Source of the DNA: Microbulbifer sediminum | GTDB taxonomy: Bacteria > Pseudomonadota > Gammaproteobacteria > Pseudomonadales > Cellvibrionaceae | Length of the DNA stretch: 64,000 nucleotides | Direction of reading: 5' to 3' | NCBI RefSeq assembly: GCF_021729035.1 | Contig: NZ_JAJSAP010000003.1 | Span: 248,001-312,000, forward strand | Shown here: one piece after another, positions 44,791-53,238 of the stretch | Numbering within the stretch: position 1 is the first letter of the stretch | How the letters are laid out: each line of letters opens with the position of its first letter | Position numbers and translations under genes: made by a program | Notes under the pieces: generated by a model | What the model was told of the DNA's origin: nothing | Seen by the model: the letters and a program-made list of their open reading frames with translations, nothing else | The model's database searches: none

Positions 44791-45684
44791 TTAGCGGTCG
44801 CGCTTCGCGGTCCGGCGCATCTGGTCATTGAAGACCGCCTGCTGCAGGCCGATGGTACCCAGCGCCTCCACAGGGAGGAACACCTTGTTCTCGGATTCAG
44901 CCATTTTGTCGAGCACTTCCAGGGTACGGTAGGCCAGGTACTTGTCAGTAACCGACTTGGCCAGCAGGTCGTTGACTTCTTTCTGGCCAATGGCTTTTTC
45001 CCGCGCAATCGCACGGTTCATTTTCTCCCGCTCCAGGTCACGCTCCATCTGGATTTTCTGGATTTCGAACTGGGCTTTCTCCTGCTCGATCAATTCGCGG
45101 CGCTCGGCGGCCCTCTCCTTGGCTTCAGTGATCACCTTGGGGAACTGGACGTCGGCGAGCCCCAGGCGCTTCACCTGAATGGGCGTACCCTGCAGGGCGC
45201 TGCTGACCTCGGAAAACAGCTCCTGGCTCAACGCCTCACGGCTGGAGGCGATTTCATTGATCGAGTACTTTGCCACTACCCGGCGCACCACATCGCGAAT
45301 CACCGGCTGGGCATAGGTGTTATAGACGTTATTGACGGCGATATTGTTATTGACCGGAGGAATGCGATCGAAAATATTGTCGATATTATCGCGGCTGATA
45401 GAGCCCGTCATACGGATGTCAAAGCTCATGTTGAGCTGGTCCTTGGGCATAAACAGCTTGAAGCGCTCCTTGTGGCCGAAATCGGCAATGGCGAGGGTAA
45501 CCAGCTTGTCACAGTAGAAGAAACAGGGATCGAGCCGGAACTTTGAGGGCGGCACCGTCTCCGGCTTGTAGCCGTTCTTGGTCAGGATCTTGCCGACGTG
45601 CGCAGGCGGCACTTCTACCCGGTCCCCACACGCTGTCAGCAACAGCCCACCCAGCAAACTCAGTACGATCATGATCTGCCGCAT
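44791..45684 (-). CDS. SPFH/Band 7 domain lipoprotein
   Basis: This protein has about 297 residues from the ATG at 45684 (GGGGGA upstream). A lipoprotein signal with lipobox LTAC (Cys19) precedes an SPFH domain (about 25-190; IRMTGSISRDNIDNIFDRIPP...VYNTYAQPVIRDVVRRVVAKYSINEIASSREALSQEL), followed by a long charged coiled coil (about 190-255) typical of prohibitin/stomatin proteins. SPFH proteins form large membrane rings that organise membrane regions or proteases. A lipid anchor instead of an N-terminal helix is less common. It is paired with a small membrane protein and divergent from the DUF350 gene. Confidence 0.8.
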   Translation of the reverse strand: MRQIMIVLSLLGGLLLTACGDRVEVPPAHVGKILTKNGYKPETVPPSKFRLDPCFFYCDKLVTLAIADFGHKERFKLFMPKDQLNMSFDIRMTGSISRDNIDNIFDRIPPVNNNIAVNNVYNTYAQPVIRDVVRRVVAKYSINEIASSREALSQELFSEVSSALQGTPIQVKRLGLADVQFPKVITEAKERAAERRELIEQEKAQFEIQKIQMERDLEREKMNRAIAREKAIGQKEVNDLLAKSVTDKYLAYRTLEVLDKMAESENKVFLPVEALGTIGLQQAVFNDQMRRTAKRDR

Positions 45685-45849
45685 TACATTCCCCCGATTA
45701 CCAATCACTTGTTTTTGTCGACAAAGGTATAAATCCTGTCAGGATTACCAAGTTCAGCCGGGTGCGCGCCAGAGCAGGCCCCGGGTGAAGAGGCGCGGAT
45801 TATATGATTTAATTCCCGGCCAGAACAATTACAGGAAATCACACTGCAA

Positions 45850-46080
45850 ATGGAATTCGAGTTTCTGACGGCGACCCTGTTCAACCTTGGTATCAACCTG
45901 TTTTACACACTGCTGGCACTATTTATTGGGATTACGGCTCTGCTGGCCATCGATAAGAAGCTGCTCAAGCATGTCGATATCGAGGGGGAGCTAAAGCGGG
46001 GTAATGTCGCGGTGGCAATTTTTGCCTCTACCATCCTTATTTTTGTAGCCATGATCATTTCCTTTGGCCTCAAGGGCTGA
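45850..46080 (+). CDS. DUF350 (YjfL-like) small membrane protein
   Basis: This 76-residue protein has two membrane spans (about residues 10-32 and 51-73) joined by a polar segment, DKKLLKHVDIEGELKRGNVAVAI. The loop followed by GNVAVAIFASTILI matches the DUF350 repeat unit. DUF350 proteins often occur with PspA-like, SPFH and glutathionylspermidine synthase-like genes in stress-linked clusters. Here a divergent SPFH gene is about 165 bases away, and a transglutaminase-like gene starts 3 bases after its stop. Confidence 0.7.
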   Translation: MEFEFLTATLFNLGINLFYTLLALFIGITALLAIDKKLLKHVDIEGELKRGNVAVAIFASTILIFVAMIISFGLKG

Positions 46081-46082
46081 CC

Positions 46083-46904
46083 ATGCGCGGCTGGCTCCCT
46101 GTTTTACTGCTCGCGGCAATCATGGTGTTGCCGGAATTACTCCTCACCGACGGATTGCCTGACCCCGAATCACGGATAGACCCGCAGCTACAGCAGAAGC
46201 TGTCACTGGAGGACAATGGGAATACCCGGGCCAGCCGGGATTCCCAGAGAGGGCAGGTACGGGTTAACGGGAGCAGCCGGCCGATTACCGAACAGCTGGT
46301 GCAGAAAATGGTTGCCCGGCGCAGTGAAGCCGAAAGCGCCTATGTCTCGATCTGGAACTGGCAGGGCATCTCCAACGTCACCGCCTCCGCACGGGGCCTG
46401 GACAGCAAGCATCACTTCGCCAACAGCTACCTGGTGGGTTTCCAGCCCTTCGAAACCGACAAGCTTTGGGTGCCGCTGTACAGCCTCGCCACCCGCAAGC
46501 AGTACCAGTACGATCACCTGCAGTACGCCGGGCTGTCTGATATCTGGCAGACCTCGCGCCAGGCTTATTACCAGCCCCGGGGAGATTGTGAGGATCACGC
46601 CATCCTGCTGGCAGACTGGCTGATTAACCTGGGCGTCGATGCCCGCGTGGCCATGGGCACCCACCGGGGACAGGGACACGCCTGGGTGGTGGCGATCGTG
46701 GATAACCGTGAATACCTGCTGGAAGCCACCAGTAAGCGCCGCCAGACCAGCTGGCAGGCCATGCCGCTGGCAGCCCTGGCGGAAGGCTACGACGTCGAAT
46801 TCCAGTTCAACCGTGAATTCTTCTGGGCGAAAAAAAGCCCGGCGCCGACCCGTCGTTACCGTGGCAACCACTGGGTAATGAAGTCCCGCTTCATTCGCGG
46901 CTGA
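46083..46904 (+). CDS. Transglutaminase-like cysteine peptidase-fold protein
   Basis: This 273-residue protein has an N-terminal signal or anchor (LPVLLLAAIMVLPELLL). The catalytic triad of the transglutaminase fold is visible: Cys in RGDCEDHAILLADWLINLG (about residue 168), His in GHAWVVAIV (about 199) and an acidic residue in YLLEATSK (about 213). The gene is almost fused to the DUF350 gene (3-base gap), so the two are co-translated. Envelope location and an intact triad suggest proteolysis or cross-linking of a periplasmic substrate. The partner SPFH and small membrane genes lie just upstream in the opposite direction. Confidence 0.75.
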   Translation: MRGWLPVLLLAAIMVLPELLLTDGLPDPESRIDPQLQQKLSLEDNGNTRASRDSQRGQVRVNGSSRPITEQLVQKMVARRSEAESAYVSIWNWQGISNVTASARGLDSKHHFANSYLVGFQPFETDKLWVPLYSLATRKQYQYDHLQYAGLSDIWQTSRQAYYQPRGDCEDHAILLADWLINLGVDARVAMGTHRGQGHAWVVAIVDNREYLLEATSKRRQTSWQAMPLAALAEGYDVEFQFNREFFWAKKSPAPTRRYRGNHWVMKSRFIRG

Positions 46905-47449
46905 TGATCACAGGGGCACTGTCGGTAAGCCGCTCCCTGTCGCGCAAAAAACAGATAGCCCAAACCACTGCCCGGCACCCTTCATCTATGCATCCCCTGT
47001 TTGAATAGCAACAAACAGGGAACGCCATGAGCAACAAGGAAGTACCGCTTTTTATCCTCCTGATCTGCCTTGCCGGGCTGGCAGCGCGCATTACGGCAGG
47101 GCTCTTCGGCAATGATGGTGGATTTGCCGTGGACGCTCAGCTTCTGCAGCACAAGTCCATGTGGGTACTGCTCGGTGTATCCAGAGGGCTGTTGATTGCC
47201 TTCTTTACTGACAGAACCTGCCCTGTTGTCGTTGGCTCCGGAATTTCCACCGAACCCTGGAGAAGCCCCGGGGGAGAAGGGTTTCTACCCGGGAACCCGG
47301 CGCCGGTGAAAACAGGTCGGTTTGTCACGTTTGACACCATATTTAGACTCAGTCACGGCAACAGTAAAATTTTTCCAAAACCTGCATCCAGTCAGTCCCG
47401 GAGCGGCGTCCTACCAACAGAACCTGAGAAAACGGAGAACAGTACTCCC
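46905..47449. other. Region before the YggN-like gene
   Basis: About 545 bases. An open frame that is in phase with the YggN-like gene starts at 47027 with an AGGGAA site and a hydrophobic beginning (MSNKEVPLFILLICLAGLAA), but the middle looks non-coding and it has no stop before the YggN start. I regard it as chance or a decayed gene. The promoter of the YggN-like gene is expected near its 3' end. Confidence 0.35.
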
Positions 47450-48241
47450 ATGTGGAAACCGCTCATCATCGTCAGTGCCTTGGCACTGGCCGGCCAAACG
47501 GCCGCCAGTGAAATCAACCTCGAAGTGAATGACCAGGAGAGCTGCAATGCAGACCTGCACTACCACGTGCAGGTGGGCCCGGACTTTTTCCAGACCTATG
47601 CCAAGCCTGAAGACGAGGAAGCCCTGGTGATCTTCCAGTCACCGGACAAGCTGCTGGTGGAGGGTAACCCGGTGGATATCAATGCCGAGCAGGAGGCATT
47701 GCTGAAGCAGTACCATGGCGAACTGTATGGGGCCAGCCGGGAGCTGACGATGATCTCCCTGGATGCGGTGGATATCGCCCTGACCGGCGTTTCCGTGGCG
47801 CTCGCCGCCCTCGCCGGCCAGGACCACCCCGACTTCAACGGGTTACAGCAGACCTCCGCCGAAATCCGCGACCGCGCCCAGCAGCGCTTCGATGTCGAGG
47901 GCAATGTCTTCGTCTTTGGCGACCAGGGTGTCGGCGACTTTATCGAGGAGACCATCGGTGAAGACCTGGAGCCGCGCATTGAGGAACTCGCCATGGATTC
48001 GGCTGGCAGCATCGCCTGGCACGCGCTGAAAGCCGTGTTTACCGGCGGCCGCAGTATCGAGCGCAATGCGGAAAAGCTCGCAGAGGAAGTGGAGCGCGAC
48101 GTCGAGGCACGGGCCGAAGTGCTCGAAGCCAGGGCAGAAAAGTTCTGCGGCCAGCTGGAAACACTGGATCGCCAGGAGCAGGAACTGCACAAATCGATTC
48201 CCGCCCTTTCAGGCTATGACCTGGTCACCCTGGAAGACTGA
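47450..48241 (+). CDS. YggN-like DUF2884 periplasmic protein
   Basis: This 263-residue exported protein has a short signal peptide (MWKPLIIVSALALAGQTAASE) and the family's core: CNADLHYHVQVGPDFFQTY, LLVEGNPVDINAEQEALLKQYHGEL and the helical C-terminal part with long charged helices (about residues 180-250). It matches the DUF2884/YggN family of gammaproteobacteria, of unknown function. The start at 47450 is chosen because it yields the signal peptide. A terminator hairpin follows directly. Confidence 0.75.
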   Translation: MWKPLIIVSALALAGQTAASEINLEVNDQESCNADLHYHVQVGPDFFQTYAKPEDEEALVIFQSPDKLLVEGNPVDINAEQEALLKQYHGELYGASRELTMISLDAVDIALTGVSVALAALAGQDHPDFNGLQQTSAEIRDRAQQRFDVEGNVFVFGDQGVGDFIEETIGEDLEPRIEELAMDSAGSIAWHALKAVFTGGRSIERNAEKLAEEVERDVEARAEVLEARAEKFCGQLETLDRQEQELHKSIPALSGYDLVTLED

Positions 48242-48263
48242 ACCATTTGACCCCCCAGCTTAG

Positions 48264-48285
48264 GGCCGCGCATGCGGCCTTTTTT
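48264..48285 (+). terminator. Terminator after the YggN-like gene
   Basis: GGCCGC (48264-48269) pairs with GCGGCC (48274-48279), followed by a six-T tract. It is a short but standard rho-independent terminator. Confidence 0.8.
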
Positions 48286-48339
48286 ATTGATGGTCACTCG
48301 CCATCACCCGGCCAGAGCAGGCCGGGCTAGCGGGTAAGG

Positions 48340-50733
48340 TCAGATCGGAGAGCCCGGGGGCATTTCCTGCAGGTCACCGGCCCTGGGCTCCAGCTCTCCC
48401 GCGCTGAAGGCGGCTATCCGCTGCGCCTGGTAATAGTAATGGGCGTTGTAACCCTCGGGATCATCACCGAACAGTTTCATGCGGCCGATGCCGTGCTGGA
48501 TCCGCGCCAGCTCCATGCTCGCCTTTGCCCGCACCGACTCCGCGGCGGCGTCATTTCCCGCCAGTAACATGAGCTGATGGATGTAAACATGGTTCACCCG
48601 CTGGTGAATCGCCGCTGCCAGCCCGTCGTGGGCACCGTTATCCAGCGCTTTTTCCGTCAGGTTTTCCAGCACCGCGGCGAATCCCGGGTGCCCCGCACGG
48701 CGGGCGGACTGCTCCTCCAGCCGCGCAGCGCGCTCGGGGTTCAACAGGATCGACAACGTATGGCCGGCCGCCGCCTCCGCCATGGACACTGCGTCGAAGG
48801 CGACACCTGTGCGGGCCGGGAAACTCTCGCCAGTACGGCTGTAGCCATAGGACTTGGGCGGCAGCAGTTGCAGCACGCGCTCGGGCAGCGCCAGGAATTC
48901 CGGCTGCAGGGTGGAGACCAATGTATCCATGGCCTGGCGCTGCTCTTCCGCGGGCACCAGGCTGTAGGACACCTGTTCGGCATCGTTGTAGAGGTAATCG
49001 TAATCCAGCCCGCCAATCAGCTTGCCGACCGCCTCGGCCTGGTAGCGATAGCCGTAATAGACCGGCACCAGGGTTTCTTCCAGGGCGGAACGGGGTGCAT
49101 CCGCGGGGTTGGCCGCGCTGGAGAAATTGTCCAGCGCATGGCGGCGCAGCTCGGCCATACGGGCGAACTCCGCCAGCGGCTCGGCGCCGTTGTCCCACAG
49201 GTGGGAATCCGCATGGGCGTCGTTGATGCCACGGGAGTCCGGGTCGGAGATAAAGCGCAGGCCCTGCTCTTCCGCTTCGGTAATCACGCCGGCCAGGTAG
49301 GCCTGCTCATCCACCACCTCGCCGTAGCCATAGCGCACCGCCAGCTTGTCCCATTCACCGATACCGGTGTCATAGGCCTGCGCCAGTTCCATCTCCTCGC
49401 CCCGCAGGGTTACCAGCGGCGCCGGGTAGTCCATCACCGAGGCACGCTCGCTGGCACTGGCGATAAAGTTATGGGCCAGGCCCAGGGTATGGCCCACCTC
49501 GTGGGCGCTGAGCTGGCGGATGCGCGCCAGGGCCAGCTCTTTCAGGGCAGAAGTGTCTGCATCCTTCGCGCCATAGGGCTGCAGCAGGCCCTGGGCGATC
49601 AGGTAGTCCTGCCGTACGCGCAGCGAGCCCAGGGTCACGTTGCCCTTGAGGATTTCCCCGGTGCGCGGGTCGGCAATGGCGTAGCCGTAGGACCAGCCGC
49701 GGGTCGACCGGTGCACCCAGTTAATCACGTTGTAGCGGATATCCAGCGGGTCGGCGCCCTCCGGCAGCAGCTTCACCTGGAAGGCATTCTTGTACCCGGC
49801 CGCCTCGAAGGCCTGGTTCCACCAGCTGGCACCGTCGATCAGGGCACTGCGCACCGGCTCCGGCACCCCCGGGTCGACGTAATAGACGATGGGCTCCACC
49901 GGCTCGTCACTGCCCGGCTTCTTCTCCAGGCGGTGGCGGTAGATGAAGCGCTGGTCCAGCGGCTGGTCAATAGCGGTGGCATAGTCACGGAAGATAAACG
50001 GGAAGTAACCACTGCGGCTGTGGAACTGCCGCGGGCGATAGCCATCATCCGGCAGTTCCACCAGGGAGATATGCTGGCGCAGCGAGACCAGGGTCGGCGT
50101 CGGCACCACCTCGTTCAGGTACTTGCCGGGATTGCCACCGGCAAAGGTCAGCTGCGCCTCAAACTCGCTGTTCCGGGGAAAGTTCTTCGTCCGCGGCAGG
50201 AAGACCGCGGATTTTGATGTATCGACGGTATAGCTGCCCTGCTCGGTCTGCTTGAGCCTGCCGGCCACACCGTGCTGGTCACTCAGCAGGAAGGGGGTGA
50301 AATCAATCAGCACGGTTTCGCCATCCCGCGCCACCGCCTCGAATCCCCACAGCACCGAGGAGGCGAAGGCCTCACGGACTGCCTGGCGCTCGGCGGCGTT
50401 ATCGGAGTGGGCCCGGTACTGCATGTTGCGCTGGTGCAGCAGGACCTTGTTGCCCACGCGCTCGAAGCGCACCAGCCGGTTCTCCCCACCCTGGTTGCGG
50501 TCCAGCCCCACCGGGTTGGAGCCCAGCCCCTGGGCCAGGCCGGTCAGCAGCAGGAACTCCCGCTCGAACTCGTCCACCTCCAGCAGGATGCGGCCGGTGG
50601 CGTCGTCCCAGTAGAAGTCGTAGTAACCGGGCTGGCGCTCCATGCCGGCGGCGTATTCAGAGATGCTGGCGGCCTGCGCGGTGAATGCGCCCAGCGCCAG
50701 CACCACGGCGATCAGTCCCATGCGTAGCTTCAT
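48340..50733 (-). CDS. Large zinc-dependent metalloprotease (DUF5117/DUF4953 type metzincin)
   Basis: This 797-residue exported protein has a signal peptide (LRMGLIAVVLALGAFTAQAA). The metzincin zinc site HEVGHTLGLAHNF (H411, E412, H415, H421) and the following Met-turn SVMDYPAP are intact. The N-terminal region (YDFYWDDATGRILLEVDEF..., about residues 28-310) matches the domain of unknown function found with these proteases, and the long C-terminal helical part (about 500-790) is also typical. The start at 50733 has GGGGAG upstream. The enzyme class is sure from motifs; its substrate is unknown. Its presence adds to the envelope and secreted protease set. Confidence 0.88.
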   Translation of the reverse strand: MKLRMGLIAVVLALGAFTAQAASISEYAAGMERQPGYYDFYWDDATGRILLEVDEFEREFLLLTGLAQGLGSNPVGLDRNQGGENRLVRFERVGNKVLLHQRNMQYRAHSDNAAERQAVREAFASSVLWGFEAVARDGETVLIDFTPFLLSDQHGVAGRLKQTEQGSYTVDTSKSAVFLPRTKNFPRNSEFEAQLTFAGGNPGKYLNEVVPTPTLVSLRQHISLVELPDDGYRPRQFHSRSGYFPFIFRDYATAIDQPLDQRFIYRHRLEKKPGSDEPVEPIVYYVDPGVPEPVRSALIDGASWWNQAFEAAGYKNAFQVKLLPEGADPLDIRYNVINWVHRSTRGWSYGYAIADPRTGEILKGNVTLGSLRVRQDYLIAQGLLQPYGAKDADTSALKELALARIRQLSAHEVGHTLGLAHNFIASASERASVMDYPAPLVTLRGEEMELAQAYDTGIGEWDKLAVRYGYGEVVDEQAYLAGVITEAEEQGLRFISDPDSRGINDAHADSHLWDNGAEPLAEFARMAELRRHALDNFSSAANPADAPRSALEETLVPVYYGYRYQAEAVGKLIGGLDYDYLYNDAEQVSYSLVPAEEQRQAMDTLVSTLQPEFLALPERVLQLLPPKSYGYSRTGESFPARTGVAFDAVSMAEAAAGHTLSILLNPERAARLEEQSARRAGHPGFAAVLENLTEKALDNGAHDGLAAAIHQRVNHVYIHQLMLLAGNDAAAESVRAKASMELARIQHGIGRMKLFGDDPEGYNAHYYYQAQRIAAFSAGELEPRAGDLQEMPPGSPI

Positions 50734-50908
50734 GTCACTCCCCATTGATTGTTATTCTGCTGCGCGGCAGGGCCACTTTCCGGTGCAAAAAGCCCGTATT
50801 CTGCCAGCCCGGCCACTAACGGTTGTCAGCTAGGTTATCAGGCCCGGGGGAGATCGCGAACCGCCGGGGTGCTGCCGTGACACCTACGGCGGGAGGGCTT
50901 ATAACGAG

Positions 50909-51400
50909 TCACTGGGCGGGGCTATCCAGCAACAGCTCCCCCTCGATCGGCACGAACCGGGAAGCCGCGTCCTTCAGCGAGCCGGCTGTCAGCGAAGGCA
51001 CACCGTATACCTCAACCGGGATACCAAACTTCGAGCTGATCCGCTCGACAAGGAGGTCGAAGTCACCATCCCCGGACGCCAGTATGAGGACTTCGGACTC
51101 CGCCGCACAGTCCAGCGCATCGATGGTGATGCCCACATCCCAGTCCCCCTTGGCGGAACCATCGGCGCGCTGGATAAAGGGCTTCAGCTTTACCTCGAAG
51201 CCGATTGCACGAAGGATATTCTGGAACTGGCGCTGCTTCTCGTCGCCGCGATCGATGGCATAGGCGATGGCACTCACCACCTCCCTGCCCGCGGTTGCCT
51301 GCCGCCAGAAGGCGTTATAGTCGAAATTACAGCCGTATGCGTGGCGGGTCGTGTAATAGATATTCTGGACATCCACCAGCAGGGAAACCCGATCGGCCAT
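50909..51400 (-). CDS. NYN-domain (LabA/PIN-like) ribonuclease-like protein
   Basis: This 163-residue protein of the NYN superfamily has the first catalytic aspartate in VSLLVDVQNIYYTTR (about residue 10), and further acidic residues in KGDWDVGITIDALD (about 85-97) and SEVLILASGDGDFDLLVERI (about 100-118). These form the metal-binding pocket of PIN-like nucleases. LabA-like proteins are thought to act on RNA. It is followed on the same strand by epd-tkt but preceded by the large protease, with no evident operon partner. The biological role is unknown. Confidence 0.8.
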   Translation of the reverse strand: MADRVSLLVDVQNIYYTTRHAYGCNFDYNAFWRQATAGREVVSAIAYAIDRGDEKQRQFQNILRAIGFEVKLKPFIQRADGSAKGDWDVGITIDALDCAAESEVLILASGDGDFDLLVERISSKFGIPVEVYGVPSLTAGSLKDAASRFVPIEGELLLDSPAQ

Positions 51401-51500
51401 TAAGGACTCCTGTTATGCTTGATGCACGGTTTCAGCCGGGCAGCCAGCATTACTTTTGAAACAGCAAAATTAATACCCTGGCAATTCCAGCCCGGACTCT

Positions 51501-51965
51501 TTATCGCTGGTTGAATCGCCCGAACTCCTCTCGCAAATTCTCCGCCATTGCGCCGAATCCTTTCGCTTGCAGAAGCTCGATCACGCACTCGGCCGTGCAC
51601 AGCCCGCCCTCACGCTGGTTGCGCCGCAGGCAGTAAGCGGACTCAATCGCCGGATCCAGGCTCACCCGTTCCGCCCCCTTGAAATGGGGGCTGCGGTTAT
51701 ACATCTTACGGGCCTCCTGCCAGGTGGCGTCCAGCAGGATGAAAGTCTCGAACGCAGAAACCGGCTTCAGGGACAGCCCTGCCTCAACTCCAGGATAAAC
51801 AAGCGCGGCATCGCCTGCCTGGATCAGCTCGACTATTTCAGGATCGGGGTGGCGGCGCTGCCAGACGACCCGCTGGACCATCTCGCCACAGGCGGTTGTG
51901 GCAATTGAGCCGGTGTTTGTCGGGCGGAGTAACTCGCGCTCGTGGGTAAGTAGGTAGATCTTCAA
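51501..51965 (-). CDS. DTW-domain protein, probable tRNA-uridine aminocarboxypropyltransferase
   Basis: This 154-residue DTW-domain protein is probably the enzyme that transfers the 3-amino-3-carboxypropyl group of SAM to U47 of tRNAs (TapT). The family motif appears as ILLDATWQEARKM (DATW instead of the usual DGTW form). The N-terminal ELLRPTNTG, LVYPG and the C-terminal CLRRNQREGGLCTAECVIELL fit the family. The usual N-terminal zinc-binding cysteine cluster is missing, as in the shorter subfamily. It is a single gene. Confidence 0.72.
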   Translation of the reverse strand: MKIYLLTHERELLRPTNTGSIATTACGEMVQRVVWQRRHPDPEIVELIQAGDAALVYPGVEAGLSLKPVSAFETFILLDATWQEARKMYNRSPHFKGAERVSLDPAIESAYCLRRNQREGGLCTAECVIELLQAKGFGAMAENLREEFGRFNQR

Positions 51966-52116
51966 GTAGCAATAGCCGGCGACTGAATTGGAAGAATAAT
52001 AGTGGACAGAGTGAAATTTTTACGCCCATCCCCCACCTTGCAAAGTGCTTCTCTGATCACAACTGCTTACTCTGGAACCAAGCAGCCAAACCTGAGCGAC
52101 AGTTGTAATTCATCGC

Positions 52117-53142
52117 CTAGGGAGATGCCTGTTTTTTGATAAGTCTGTCAGCCACATCCAGCATCCGGTTCGCAAACCCCCACTCGTTATCAAACCAGAT
52201 CAGCACTTTCACCAGTTTGCCGCCGGCAACGCGGGTCTGGCTGGCATCGACGATGCCGGAGCGGGGATCGTGGTTGTAGTCGCAGGAGGCGAGGGGCTCC
52301 TCGGTGTAGCCGAGCACGCCGGCAAAATCATGCTTCGCCGCTGCGCTCAGGACATCGTTTACTTTGGCCTGGGTGACGGTGTTGTGCAGCTGTACGGACA
52401 GGTCGATCGCGGATACGTTGACCGTGGGTACACGCATGGCCTGGGCCTCGAAACGGTCGACAAGGCTGGGCAGGATACGCTCGATACCGCGGGCGAGGCC
52501 GGTATCGACGGGAATAATGGAGGTCACCGCCGAGCGGGTCTTGCGCAGGTCGGTATGGTGGTAGGCGTCGCTCACCGGCTGGTCGTTCATGGCGGCGTGG
52601 ATGGTGGTGATCACCCCGGCATCGATACCGAAAGCCTTGTCCAGGGCGGCGATCACCGGGACGCTGCAATTGGTGGTGCAGGAGGCGGCGGAGACGATGG
52701 TTTCCCTGCCGGTGAGGATTTCGTCATTGACCCCGTAGACGATGGTGGCGTCCACATCGCGGCTGGCGGGCTGGGAGAACAGGACTTTTTTTGCGCCGGC
52801 CTTCAGGTGCAGTTCCGCACGGGCGCGCTCGCTAAAGCTGCCGGTACATTCCAGCACGATATCGACCCGGTCTTTACTCCAGTCCAGTTCCTCGAGCTGC
52901 TCATGGTGAGTCACCGCAATGCGGTCGCCATTGACCACCAGCGTCTCCCCCTGCACCTCGACGTCGCCACCGAAGCGGCCGTGCACGGAATCGTAGCGGG
53001 TCAGGTGGGCAATGGTGGCGCAGTCGGCCAGCTCGTTGATGGCGACGATCTGCATCTGATTGCGCGCGCCGGACTCATAGAGCGCGCGGAGGACGGAACG
53101 GCCGATGCGGCCATAGCCGTTGATGGCAAGCCTGATACTCAT
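52117..53142 (-). CDS. epd: Erythrose-4-phosphate dehydrogenase
   Basis: This GAPDH-family enzyme of 341 residues most likely oxidises erythrose-4-phosphate to 4-phosphoerythronate for vitamin B6 synthesis. Both INELAD and YDSVHGRF, and ASCTTN with the catalytic cysteine, are visible. [19 protein letters not shown] and [13 protein letters not shown] also agree with Epd more than with glycolytic GapA. The start at 53142 gives the usual [15 protein letters not shown]-terminus. It lies directly downstream of tkt, whose product supplies erythrose-4-phosphate. GAPDH activity in the glycolytic direction cannot be excluded. Confidence 0.85.
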   Translation of the reverse strand: MSIRLAINGYGRIGRSVLRALYESGARNQMQIVAINELADCATIAHLTRYDSVHGRFGGDVEVQGETLVVNGDRIAVTHHEQLEELDWSKDRVDIVLECTGSFSERARAELHLKAGAKKVLFSQPASRDVDATIVYGVNDEILTGRETIVSAASCTTNCSVPVIAALDKAFGIDAGVITTIHAAMNDQPVSDAYHHTDLRKTRSAVTSIIPVDTGLARGIERILPSLVDRFEAQAMRVPTVNVSAIDLSVQLHNTVTQAKVNDVLSAAAKHDFAGVLGYTEEPLASCDYNHDPRSGIVDASQTRVAGGKLVKVLIWFDNEWGFANRMLDVADRLIKKQASP

Positions 53143-53187
53143 GAACTTCCAGCCAGTATCAGCATTTTGAGCTGACTCCATTAGATT

Positions 53188-53215
53188 CCGGGCCCCGGCA
53201 CAAGCCGGGGCCCGG
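53188..53215. terminator. Strong hairpin between tkt and epd
   Basis: A perfect 12-bp GC stem (53188-53199 with 53204-53215) with an ACAA loop lies in the short gap between tkt and epd, in the same transcriptional direction. It lacks a T-run, so it is more likely a transcript-stability or attenuation element than a full terminator. Confidence 0.5.
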
Positions 53216-53238
53216 GTCCTTGGTTGCTCCGTGAGCGA

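Noticed and set aside
47027..47449. In-frame N-terminal extension of the YggN-like protein
   Set aside because: The extension would bury the signal peptide in the middle of the protein and its own middle looks non-coding.
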